64,000 bases of DNA from Bradyrhizobium sp. cir1 (GTDB taxonomy: Bacteria > Pseudomonadota > Alphaproteobacteria > Rhizobiales > Xanthobacteraceae). The notes beneath the pieces are model-generated. The model did no database searches, was not told the origin of the DNA, and was given only the letters and a program-made list of their open reading frames with translations. Below are positions 1 to 7,206 of this stretch, in pieces. Position numbers and translations under genes: made by a program. The DNA is taken from NCBI RefSeq assembly GCF_014198245.1, contig NZ_JACIHE010000005.1:310001-374000 (forward strand), written 5' to 3'. Numbering within the stretch: position 1 is the stretch's first letter; each line of letters begins with the position of its first letter.

Positions 1-775
1 GGCCGTTGACGAAGAGATATTGCCCGAGCGCGTTGGCCTTGGTCAGCGCGGGAGCCGCGGCATAGCCGGCGACGACGACGCCCTCGCGCTCGGCATGGAC
101 CTCGATGGCGTGGCTGCGGAATTCCGCGCCGAGAATATCGCCGAGCCGCGTCAGGCGTCCGGCCGCGCCAGGCAGGGCGGCCGCCCAGGTCACCGGCGCG
201 CGCTCCTCGCCGGCGAGCGTGAAGGCGACGTCGGGCCGTGCCATGGCGAGGCGCCGCACCACCTCGCGGATCGCTTCCGCTTCGGTGCGGTCGGTCTTCA
301 GGAATTTCAGCCGCGCCGGCGTCGCATAGAAGAGGTCATTGACCTCGACCCGCGTGCCGTGCGCCAGCGCGGCCGGCATGATCTCGGACTTCTCGCCGCC
401 CTCGACGTTGAGCGCCCAGGCGTGCGGCTCGCTGGCATGGCGCGTCGTGATCGACAGACGCGCGACCGAGCCGATCGAGGGCAGCGCCTCGCCGCGGAAC
501 CCGAGGGTGCGGATCTGCAGCAAATCCTCGTCGTCGAGTTTTGACGTCGCATGGCGCTCGACGGCGAGCGACAGGTCCCTCGCGGTCATGCCGCTGCCGT
601 CGTCGGTGATGCCGATCCGCCGCCGCCCGCCGCCATCCGTGAAGACGTCGATCCGGCTCGCGCCGGCATCGATGGCGTTCTCGACCAGCTCCTTGACCAC
701 GCTCGCGGGCCGCTCGACCACCTCGCCGGCGGCGATGCGGTTGACGACCTGTTCTGGAAGCTGGCGGACGGGCAT
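1..775 (-). CDS. mutL: DNA mismatch repair protein MutL, N-terminal part (gene runs off the left edge)
   Basis: MutL is the cytoplasmic ATPase that links MutS mismatch recognition to strand incision. About 258 N-terminal residues are inside the window. The ATG at 775 gives the usual opening with VNRIAAGEV. The GHKL ATPase motifs follow in order: ENAIDAGA (about 33-40, with the metal-binding Asn), DDGSGM (about 59-64) and GFRGEAL (about 93-99), then the beginning of the S5-like transducer domain. The reading frame is open to the window edge without a stop. The C-terminal dimerisation/endonuclease region is outside the window, so whether the endonuclease motif is present cannot be judged. The next gene is divergent, leaving a 237-base shared intergenic region. 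Confidence 0.95.
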   Translation of the reverse strand, partial: MPVRQLPEQVVNRIAAGEVVERPASVVKELVENAIDAGASRIDVFTDGGGRRRIGITDDGSGMTARDLSLAVERHATSKLDDEDLLQIRTLGFRGEALPSIGSVARLSITTRHASEPHAWALNVEGGEKSEIMPAALAHGTRVEVNDLFYATPARLKFLKTDRTEAEAIREVVRRLAMARPDVAFTLAGEERAPVTWAAALPGAAGRLTRLGDILGAEFRSHAIEVHAEREGVVVAGYAAAPALTKANALGQYLFVNG

Positions 776-1012
776 GAGGCTCGAATCTGGATTCGCTGAC
801 AGCGCTATTCTAGGCCGTGTTGCGTCAAAAGCATGTGTTGGGCAACAGGAACGTGGCGGGCTGGGGAAGAAGGATGCCTATCACATTGAAGACATTGGAC
901 GTTCGAGCGGGCCGCGCGCCGGCGGCCGGCCTTTGGCGGCGGTGTCGTGATTGTGGGGTGCCGGGCCGGGGTGTAGCATCGTGAAAAAATGGCAACAGGA
1001 CGGGAGGACGCC

Positions 1013-1330
1013 ATGTGCCATCTCTTCGCGCACCAGCCCCAACGCGACTACGAATCCCAGACGCGTTCCTTACGGATCGGCGGCCATTGCACCTCGATCC
1101 GGCTGGAAATGGCATTCTGGGACACGCTGGAGGAGATCGCGGCCAAGGAGAGCATGAGCCTCGGCAAGTTCCTGACCACGCTCTACAACGAGGTGCTCGA
1201 CCATCACGGCGAGGTCAACAATTTTGCTTCGCTCCTGCGCTGCTCGTGTTTGATCTATCGCTCCCGGAGCGTCACGCCGGTCCAGGATTTCAAGGCCACG
1301 GTGGCGCCGATTCTCGACGCGGCCGAATAG
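1013..1330 (+). CDS. Ribbon-helix-helix domain protein
   Basis: A 105-residue protein resembling the RHH_4 type ribbon-helix-helix family (small DNA-binding or protein-binding domains). The core is visible as a strand RSLRIGGHCTSIRL followed by two helices (AFWDTLEEIAAKE and LGKFLTTLYNEVL), the spacing expected for RHH dimers. The C-terminal part carries two cysteines (LRCSCLIY). The start at 1013 is chosen because GGGAGG lies 5 bases upstream (1002-1007); an upstream in-frame ATG at 989 lacks such a site. It stands alone, divergent from mutL, and is followed by palindromic repeats. The DNA target is unknown. Confidence 0.7.
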   Translation: MCHLFAHQPQRDYESQTRSLRIGGHCTSIRLEMAFWDTLEEIAAKESMSLGKFLTTLYNEVLDHHGEVNNFASLLRCSCLIYRSRSVTPVQDFKATVAPILDAAE

Positions 1331-1348
1331 CTGACCCAACAAAGGTGC

Positions 1349-1424
1349 GTAGCCCGGATGGAGCGCAGCGCAATCCGGGATTCGGGCGGCGGCCCCGGAT
1401 TACGCTGCGCTCCATCCGGGCTAC
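1349..1424. repeat. Palindromic intergenic repeat (AGCCCGGATGGAG type)
   Basis: Arms beginning GTAGCCCGGATGGAGCGCAG and ending with its reverse complement at 1405-1424 enclose a short GC-rich centre. It lies just after the ribbon-helix-helix gene and could act as a transcript end. It is a REP/BIME-like element in form. Confidence 0.75.
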
Positions 1425-1440
1425 GGGACTCCATCCACAT

Positions 1441-1527
1441 CGTCATTGCGAGGAGCACTTGCGACGAAGCAATCCAGAATCTTTCCGCGTCGGCCGTCTG
1501 GATTGCTTCGCTCCGCTCGCAATGACG
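1441..1527. repeat. Palindromic repeat, CGTCATTGCGAG family, copy 1
   Basis: Outer arms CGTCATTGCGAG (1441-1452) and CTCGCAATGACG (1516-1527), with inner arms GAAGCAATCCAGA and TCTGGATTGCTTC. A second copy of the same family is at 63581-63695. It lies between two converging genes. Confidence 0.8.
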
Positions 1528-1555
1528 GGGGAGAGAGCGGTTTGCTTATCGGGCG

Positions 1556-3124
1556 TTAGATCTCCTTCTTCTGCATCGCCCCCGCAATGTAGTCCGCCTG
1601 CCGGATCGCCAGCGCGACGATGGTCAGTGTCGGGTTGCAGGCCGCGCCGCTGGTGAACTGGCTGCCGTCGGAGACGAACAGGTTCTTGATGTCGTGGCTC
1701 TGCCCGAACTTGTTGACGACGCCGTCGCGCGGTTTTTCGCTCATCCGGTTGGTGCCGAGATTGTGCGTGCTCGGATAGGGCGGTGTCGGATAGGTCACGG
1801 TGGCGCCGACGGCGTTGTAGACGGCGGCGCCCTGCTTGTAGGCGTGGGCCCGCATCGCGACGTCGTTGGGATGATCGTCGAAATGCACGCTCGCCACCGG
1901 CTGCCCGAACTTGTCCTTCACAACAGGATCGAGCGTGATGCGGTTGGTCTCCTGCGGCATGTCCTCGCCGACCAGCCACATGCCGGCCATCCGCGGGTAG
2001 CCGTCGAGCGCTGACGTGAACGAGCGGCCCCAGGCGCCCGGATTGAGGAACGCCGCCATGAAGGGCAGGCCGATCGACAGCGTCTCCATCTCGTAGCCGC
2101 CGACGAAGCCGCGTTTCGGGTTATTGGCGGCTTCATCACGGATGATGCCGGCCATGGTGGTGCCGCGATACATGTGCACCGACTTCTCGAACACGGCATA
2201 GACGCTGCCGGTCATGTGCCGCATGTAGTTGCGCCCGACCTGCCCTGATGAATTGGCGAGGCCGTCGGGGAACATGGTCGAGGCGCTGTTGAGCAGCAGC
2301 CGCGGGCTTTCGATGGAATTGCCGGCGACTGCAACGATGCGCGCCTTCTGGCGCTGCATGGCGCCGGTCTCGTCGGCGTAGACGACGCCGGTGACCTTGC
2401 CGCCGGCGTCATGCTCGATCTTGATCGCCATGCTGCTCGGCCTGACTTCGAGATTGCCGGTCGCCTCGCCCTTGGGGATCTCGGTGTAGAGCGTCGACCA
2501 TTTCGCACCCGACTTGCAGCCCTGGAAGCAGAAGCCGATCTGCTGGCACGAGCCGCGTCCGTCGCGCGGCTGGCTGTTGATCGCCATGTTGCCGGTGTGC
2601 ACGGTCTTGTAGCCGAGCTTCTTCGCACCGGCTTCCGGCACCTTGAAGTTATTGTTGCCGGGAAGTCCGGGAATGCCGTTGGTGCGGGTCACGCCCATCT
2701 TGTTCTCGGCCTTGGCGTACCACGGCTCCATCTCCGCCAGCGTCACCGGCCAGTCCAAAAGGTTGGCACCGGGAATGTTGCCGTAGGCGCTCTTCACCCG
2801 GAATTCGTGCTCGTCGAAGCGCAGCGAGGCGCCGGCCCAGTGCACGGTGGAGCCGCCGACCGCCTTGACGATCCAGGCGGGGAGGCCCGAAAAATCCTTA
2901 GCGACGCGCCACGTCCCCGACGTGGTGCGCGCGTCGGTCCAGGCGAGCTGGGAAAAGCTCTCCCACTCGTCGTTGATGAAATCCTGGTTCTCGATGCGCG
3001 GACCTGCTTCCAGGATGACAACCTTGACGCCCTTTTGCGCGAGCTCGTTGCCCAGCGTGCCGCCTCCGGCACCGGAACCGACGATCACCACAACGCTCGA
3101 GTCGTTCAGATCGAATTTGGCCAT
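1556..3124 (-). CDS. GMC-family FAD oxidoreductase (gluconate/sugar dehydrogenase large subunit type)
   Basis: A 522-residue flavoprotein of the glucose-methanol-choline family, of the type that pairs with a gluconate 2-dehydrogenase subunit 3 and a cytochrome c. The FAD-binding motif GSGAGGG is at residues 16-22 and the C-terminal HNLGTNRM segment carries the family's active-site His. A Cys cluster (CQQIGFCFQGC) in the middle resembles the region that binds a small Fe-S cluster in FAD-glucose dehydrogenases; that role is inferred. There is no signal peptide of its own, so export with the Tat-bearing small subunit encoded just upstream (27-base gap) is likely. AGGAG lies 7 bases before the ATG. 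The oxidised substrate cannot be named from sequence. Confidence 0.85.
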   Translation of the reverse strand: MAKFDLNDSSVVVIVGSGAGGGTLGNELAQKGVKVVILEAGPRIENQDFINDEWESFSQLAWTDARTTSGTWRVAKDFSGLPAWIVKAVGGSTVHWAGASLRFDEHEFRVKSAYGNIPGANLLDWPVTLAEMEPWYAKAENKMGVTRTNGIPGLPGNNNFKVPEAGAKKLGYKTVHTGNMAINSQPRDGRGSCQQIGFCFQGCKSGAKWSTLYTEIPKGEATGNLEVRPSSMAIKIEHDAGGKVTGVVYADETGAMQRQKARIVAVAGNSIESPRLLLNSASTMFPDGLANSSGQVGRNYMRHMTGSVYAVFEKSVHMYRGTTMAGIIRDEAANNPKRGFVGGYEMETLSIGLPFMAAFLNPGAWGRSFTSALDGYPRMAGMWLVGEDMPQETNRITLDPVVKDKFGQPVASVHFDDHPNDVAMRAHAYKQGAAVYNAVGATVTYPTPPYPSTHNLGTNRMSEKPRDGVVNKFGQSHDIKNLFVSDGSQFTSGAACNPTLTIVALAIRQADYIAGAMQKKEI

Positions 3125-3151
3125 ATGCGTTCTCCTGAACCGTTGGGTGCG

Positions 3152-3700
3152 TTAAGCCTTCGGCAGCCAGTCGATGTCGGCGAAGCCGCGGTTGATGTAG
3201 CCGCCATACTCGGCGGAGGAGCCCTCGTAGCCGAACCGCGGCCAGACCTCTTTCTGGTTGTAGAGCGAGACGATGAGGTCGCCGCGCACCTTCTGGAAGA
3301 AGTCGCTCTGCTCGATTTCCTTCAGCAGCACCACGCGGTCGGCTTCCCAGGGCACCTCGGCATAAGCGACCTTGTGGCGATCGCGCGCGTTCTGATCGAG
3401 CCGGCTGATGCCGTCGCTGATCAGCGATTTGACGGCGGGATCCTTGGCCGCCTTGCCGTCCCACGGCTTGATCGCGGTGATGTAATAGCTGTCGCCGAGG
3501 ACGTCGTGCGGATAGATGTCGCGCGCGACCTTCAGCAGCGTCTTCATTGTCGCGGGCGAGAGCGCGCTCGCATCATCGGCCCAGGCGCCTTCGATGCTGA
3601 CGGCGACGCTGGTCGCGACTGTTACGACCGGTACGGCGGTCGCCGCGCCCTTGAGAAAGACGCGGCGGCTGTGCTTGCTTCGACGATCGACTTCTCTCAT
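3152..3700 (-). CDS. Gluconate 2-dehydrogenase subunit 3 family protein, Tat-exported
   Basis: A 182-residue small subunit of a membrane-bound or periplasmic dehydrogenase. The N terminus has a twin-arginine signal (SRRVFLKG, residues 11-18) followed by a hydrophobic stretch to about residue 41 (AWA). The mature part has the family's pattern of helices (LLKVARDIYPHD, FFQKVRGDLIVSLYNQ) and the ending GFADIDWLPKA. GGAGG sits 6 bases before the ATG. It lies directly upstream of the GMC flavoprotein; by analogy with known dehydrogenases the folded two-subunit complex is probably carried out by this one Tat signal. Confidence 0.85.
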   Translation of the reverse strand: MREVDRRSKHSRRVFLKGAATAVPVVTVATSVAVSIEGAWADDASALSPATMKTLLKVARDIYPHDVLGDSYYITAIKPWDGKAAKDPAVKSLISDGISRLDQNARDRHKVAYAEVPWEADRVVLLKEIEQSDFFQKVRGDLIVSLYNQKEVWPRFGYEGSSAEYGGYINRGFADIDWLPKA

Positions 3701-3744
3701 GGCATTCCTCCGTCAATTTTTGTGATTTGGATTTTTGTGTTTGA

Positions 3745-4140
3745 TCAGCCGAAGCGTCCGCCCCGCTGGATCACCTCGATCTTGTAGCCGTCGGGATCGC
3801 TGACGAAGAAGAAGCGCGCCAGCGTCTTGCCATCGTGCTTGAAGTCGCGCAGGGGTCCCGGTGCGAGCTTCTCGCGCTCGAAGCGGGCATGCTCGGCTTC
3901 GAGATCCTCGACCACCACGGCGAGATGGCCGTAGCCGTCGCCGAGCGCGTACGGCTCCTTGCGATCGAAATTCACCGTCAGCTCCACCTCGAAAGGTGAG
4001 GACGGGTGACGCAGATAGATCAGTGCAAAATCGGAGAACTTCAGATGGTCGGCGACCTCCAGGCCGAAAGCGCGCCTGTAGAAGTCGAGCGAGCGCGCCT
4101 CGTCGAGCACGCGGATCATGGAATGGACTGGCTTTGCCAT
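3745..4140 (-). CDS. VOC-family (glyoxalase I-like) protein
   Basis: A 131-residue vicinal-oxygen-chelate protein with two beta-alpha-beta-beta-beta modules. The likely metal ligands follow the glyoxalase I order His (PVHSMIRV), Glu (FEVELTV), His (GYGHLAVV) and Glu (YKIEVIQ), so lactoylglutathione lyase activity is plausible but not proven. The ATG follows the stop of the cytochrome c gene with no gap, so the two are probably translationally coupled. A cytosolic VOC enzyme inside a dehydrogenase/cytochrome operon is unusual; it might detoxify a reactive product. Confidence 0.8.
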   Translation of the reverse strand: MAKPVHSMIRVLDEARSLDFYRRAFGLEVADHLKFSDFALIYLRHPSSPFEVELTVNFDRKEPYALGDGYGHLAVVVEDLEAEHARFEREKLAPGPLRDFKHDGKTLARFFFVSDPDGYKIEVIQRGGRFG

Positions 4141-4527
4141 TCAGTTCTGCTCCTTGAGAAAGGTGATGATCGCGGCGCGCGTCTCCGGCCTGGCCTGCCG
4201 GTACGCCATGATCACGCCGGGAATGACGGCTTGCGGATTGGCCAGCCAGGCGTCGAGCCGGGTCTCGTCCCAGGTGAAATCAGCCTTGGCGAGGCCGTCC
4301 GAATAATGAAAGCCTTCGACCTTGCCGGCGGGCCGGCCTACGATCTTGACCAGGGGCGGGCCTTGCCGCATCGGTTCCGACGGGCTCAAGGTGTGGCACA
4401 CGGCGCATTGCTGCTTGAACAATTTGGCACCATCCGGCGGCTTGGCGGCAGGCAACGGCATTTGCGCATCGGCGACCGGCACCACCAGCACCACCGCGGT
4501 GCACAATCCCAGCCCGACTACGCGCAT
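4141..4527 (-). CDS. Exported class I cytochrome c
   Basis: A 128-residue c-type cytochrome. Residues 1-21 form a signal peptide (hydrophobic core CTAVVLVVP, cleavage after ADA). The haem-binding CAVCH is at 41-45, and the Met in GVIMAYRQ is the likely sixth ligand. An in-frame ORF extends 47 codons upstream, but the ATG at 4527 is preferred because the signal peptide begins there. It is the first gene of the four-gene dehydrogenase operon and is the probable electron acceptor for the GMC flavoprotein. Confidence 0.85.
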   Translation of the reverse strand: MRVVGLGLCTAVVLVVPVADAQMPLPAAKPPDGAKLFKQQCAVCHTLSPSEPMRQGPPLVKIVGRPAGKVEGFHYSDGLAKADFTWDETRLDAWLANPQAVIPGVIMAYRQARPETRAAIITFLKEQN

Positions 4528-4749
4528 CGCCAAGAATCCGCCATCTCCATCAACGTGCGCAAACACTAGGCGCGGCCAAACATGCGGTGGTAGTAGCGGG
4601 CTGTTTCGCTGCGTGCGGAGATGCCTGTGGCGTGTGGTGTTCCGCGCTGCCTTATATGCGGAGGACAATTCCGCGAAAGCGCCGCGAAAACCCTAAACGA
4701 TCACCACACGACGCGGCTTGCATCACCCACGCGCCGTTCGAACTCTCTA

Positions 4750-4809
4750 CGCGATGAACCGGTCCGGTGCAGGCGAACGGCGCAGAAGGCAGCCGAATGG
4801 TTCATCGCG
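4750..4809. promoter_or_regulatory. 11-bp inverted repeat upstream of the small exported protein gene
   Basis: CGCGATGAACC (4750-4760) is exactly complementary to GGTTCATCGCG (4799-4809). The second arm ends about 9 bases before the AGGAG ribosome site of the gene starting at 4831. It could be a hairpin in the mRNA leader or a split operator. The rest of the 303-base divergent region 4528-4830 shows no clear promoter by eye. Confidence 0.5.
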
Positions 4810-4830
4810 AAAAAATCCAGGAGATAATGG

Positions 4831-5139
4831 ATGAAGTTGGTGAAGACCTCTGCAGTCGCATGCGCTCTTGCAGCCCTCATTGCGACGCCCGTTCTCGCGC
4901 AAGGGACGTCATCTGGCGCCAGGCCTGGCGGCACCGTGCAAAGCAAGCCCATGCAGGGTGGCGCGTCAGGCAGCGAAGATGAGGATCTCGGTGCCCAGCA
5001 GGGGACTGCGGGCGAGAAGACCGGTATGAAGTCGGGCAAAGGAACGAAGGGTACCGTCGGAACGACCGGCAGCTCGACACACAAGGGCACAGCCGACGAT
5101 CCGGCGGCGGGTGGCGCTGCCACCGGCAAGCGCTACTGA
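4831..5139 (+). CDS. Small exported low-complexity protein
   Basis: A 102-residue protein with a clear signal peptide (MKLVKTSAVACALAAL, cleavage near VLAQ at about 23). The mature chain is a disordered, Gly/Thr/Ser/Lys-rich sequence with repeated KGT and GT units and no Cys, so it is probably an unstructured periplasmic or secreted protein. The ribosome site AGGAG is 7 bases before the ATG, and a strong terminator follows 20 bases after the stop, so it is a complete single-gene unit. I do not recognise a family. Confidence 0.75.
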   Translation: MKLVKTSAVACALAALIATPVLAQGTSSGARPGGTVQSKPMQGGASGSEDEDLGAQQGTAGEKTGMKSGKGTKGTVGTTGSSTHKGTADDPAAGGAATGKRY

Positions 5140-5160
5140 CGCCAGCGTGCGAATTGGCAA

Positions 5161-5191
5161 ACCTCCGGCCGCCTGGCGGCCGGAGGTTTTT
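5161..5191 (+). terminator. Rho-independent terminator
   Basis: A GC-rich stem of about 13 bp (ACCTCCGGCCGCC paired with GGCGGCCGGAGGT) followed by TTTTT, placed just after the stop of the small exported protein. Confidence 0.9.
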
Positions 5192-5198
5192 CGTTGCC

Positions 5199-5298
5199 TA
5201 AAGCATGATCCGGAAAAGTGCGAAGCGGTTTTCCGGAAAGATCATGCGTAAACAACAACCTAAAGCGCGATGACGATTCATCCAAATCTCATCGCGCT
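5199..5298. repeat. Double-palindrome intergenic repeat (GCATGATCCGGAAAA type)
   Basis: Two inverted repeats in tandem: GCATGATC/GATCATGC with CCGGAAAA/TTTTCCGG inside, then AAGCGCGATGA/TCATCGCGCTT. The second overlaps the 3' end of arfB. This element type is common between genes in Bradyrhizobium, from general knowledge, and may serve as a transcript end for both converging genes. Confidence 0.75.
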
Positions 5299-5715
5299 TC
5301 AGTCGTCGAAACCGCGCCCGCGCTTCGCCTTGACGTCGCTGCGGCGCTTCTTGCCCTCGAGCCGGCGCTGCTTGGAGGCGAAGGTCGGCCGCGTCGCGCG
5401 CCGCGGCGTCGGCCGCACCATGGCCTCCTTGAGGATTTCCACGAGGCGGTCGATGGCGTCCTGACGGTTGCGCTCCTGGGTCCGGAAGCGCTGGGCATGA
5501 ATCACGATCACGCCGTCCTTGGTCATGCGCTGGCCGGCGATGCGGGCGAGGCGCAGCGCGGCATCCTCGGGCAAGGTCAGCTTGCGCGTGTCGAAGCGGA
5601 GCTGCGCGGAGGTTGCGACCTTGTTGACGTTCTGCCCGCCCGGGCCGGAGGCGCGGACGAAGCCGATCTCGATGTCGTCCTCGTCGATGACGAGATCGCG
5701 GGATATCCGCAGCAT
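5299..5715 (-). CDS. arfB: Alternative ribosome-rescue / peptidyl-tRNA hydrolase ArfB (YaeJ)
   Basis: A 138-residue class I release-factor-like protein that enters stalled, non-stop ribosomes and hydrolyses the peptidyl-tRNA. The catalytic GGQ is in ASGPGGQNVNKV near the N terminus, and the C-terminal tail is basic (KQRRLEGKKRRSDVKAKRG), as needed to occupy the empty mRNA channel. The length matches ArfB and is far below that of RF1/RF2. The start MLRISRDL at 5715 matches the family; an upstream in-frame start at 5754 would add 13 residues. Confidence 0.92.
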   Translation of the reverse strand: MLRISRDLVIDEDDIEIGFVRASGPGGQNVNKVATSAQLRFDTRKLTLPEDAALRLARIAGQRMTKDGVIVIHAQRFRTQERNRQDAIDRLVEILKEAMVRPTPRRATRPTFASKQRRLEGKKRRSDVKAKRGRGFDD

Positions 5716-5787
5716 GATGGCACCATTCGTGATGCCCGGACATACCGCGGACATCGGCCTTCAGCAATGGCGCCGCTGTAAAACGCA

Positions 5788-5814
5788 AATGGCCGGGACG
5801 AGCCCGGCCATTTC
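5788..5814 (-). terminator. Terminator-like hairpin after the M16 peptidase operon
   Basis: An 11-bp perfect stem (AAATGGCCGGG / CCCGGCCATTT) with a 5-base loop, 22 bases past the stop of the downstream M16 gene on the minus strand. The T-rich side is short. Confidence 0.65.
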
Positions 5815-5835
5815 AGGAAGCCTATAGAGCAGAGG

Positions 5836-7206
5836 TCAATTCGATTTCGGCGCCGTGGCCGCGGGCTGCGCGGCGGCCTGCGGGGCGCGGCCGACGACGA
5901 CCGTCAGCAGGCCCTGGCCCCAGAGCCGCTTGGCGGCCGCCTTGGCGTCGTCCAGCGTCACCGCATCGACGATGGCATTGCGCCTTTCGATATAGTCGAT
6001 CGGCAGCTTGTCCTGCTGGTACTGCAGCAGCGCCTGCGCCAGCTTGGATGAGGTGTCGAGCGCCAGCATCTGCGAGCCCTTGAGGTAGGACTTGGCCTCG
6101 TCGAGCTCCTTCTGCGTCGGGCCCTCCTCGGCGATGCGGCGCACCTCCTTCTCGATGGCGTCGATGGTGTCGCCGGCGCGGTCGGCGCGGGTGCCGGTAT
6201 TGCCGATGAAGACTGCCGAATGTTCCATCCAGAGCAGGGATTCGAACACGGAATAGGCAAGGCCCCGCTTCTCGCGCACCTCGCGATAGAGCCGGGAGGA
6301 CAGTCCGCCGCCGCCGAGGATGTGGTTGACGACATAGGCCGCCATGAAGTTGGGGTCGCTGCGCTTCACGCCGGGGCCGCCGAAAGTGATCACGGTCTGC
6401 GGCACGTCGAGCGGCACGAAGGCGCGCTGCGGCGGCTTGGCCGCGTCGACGTCGGGCACCGGCGCGAGATTGGCCTTCGCGGGCAGGCTGCCGAAGGTGT
6501 GGTCGAGCAGCTTGCCGAGCGTCTCCGGATCGACGTCGCCGACGACAGCGACTTTCAGCCCGTCCCTGGCGAGCACGCGGCCGACATAGTCCTTGAGGTC
6601 GGCGACCGTGATGGTCGGCACGCTGTCCAGCGTGCCGTTGCTCTGCCGGCCGTAGGGATGATCGCCAAAGGCGACCTCGAGGAACTTGCGGCTCGCGAGC
6701 GATGACGGATTGGTGGTCTCGCGACGCAGGCCGGAGAGAACCTGCGAGCGGATGCGCTCGACGTCGGTGGTGTCGAAATGCGGCGAGGTCAGCGCCATCC
6801 GCAGCAGGTCGAAGGCCTCGTCCTTGTTGTCGCGCAGCATGCGCAGGCTGCCGCGGAAGCTGTCGCGGCTGGCACTGAACGAGAGCTCGATGGCGCGGCG
6901 GTCGAGCCGCTCGTGGAAGGTCTTGGAGTCGAGGTCGCCGGAGCCTTCATCGAGCAGGTCGCCGACGAGATTGGCGACGCCCGACTTGTCCTTGGGATCC
7001 TGGGCCGAGCCGCCGGCAAAGGAATATTCCATGGCGATCAGCGGCACGGTCGCGTCCTGCACGAACCAGGCCTCGATGCCGCCGGGCGAGATCAGGCGCT
7101 GGATCTTTGCGGCCGCCTGCGACGGTGAGATCGTGGCGAGCGCGAGCGCCGCGCCGGTAGCGAGGGACAGTGCGAAATGTCTTGCGCGAAGGAAGGGATA
7201 GGTCAC
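5836..7206 (-). CDS. M16-family peptidase homologue lacking the zinc motif (partner subunit)
   Basis: A 456-residue periplasmic pitrilysin-like protein with a signal peptide (ALSLATGAALALATISPSQAAA). In the position of the zinc-binding HxxEH the sequence reads SGVANLVGDLLDEG, so it has no catalytic zinc site. Such inactive halves pair with an active M16 subunit, which here is encoded immediately upstream. The start is GTG at 7206, whose bases overlap the TGA of the upstream gene (GTGA), so the pair is translationally coupled. The Gly-rich loop GGGGLSSRLYREVREKRGLAYSV-type region (about residue 330) is the conserved substrate-binding part of the second domain. Confidence 0.85.
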   Translation of the reverse strand: MTYPFLRARHFALSLATGAALALATISPSQAAAKIQRLISPGGIEAWFVQDATVPLIAMEYSFAGGSAQDPKDKSGVANLVGDLLDEGSGDLDSKTFHERLDRRAIELSFSASRDSFRGSLRMLRDNKDEAFDLLRMALTSPHFDTTDVERIRSQVLSGLRRETTNPSSLASRKFLEVAFGDHPYGRQSNGTLDSVPTITVADLKDYVGRVLARDGLKVAVVGDVDPETLGKLLDHTFGSLPAKANLAPVPDVDAAKPPQRAFVPLDVPQTVITFGGPGVKRSDPNFMAAYVVNHILGGGGLSSRLYREVREKRGLAYSVFESLLWMEHSAVFIGNTGTRADRAGDTIDAIEKEVRRIAEEGPTQKELDEAKSYLKGSQMLALDTSSKLAQALLQYQQDKLPIDYIERRNAIVDAVTLDDAKAAAKRLWGQGLLTVVVGRAPQAAAQPAATAPKSN

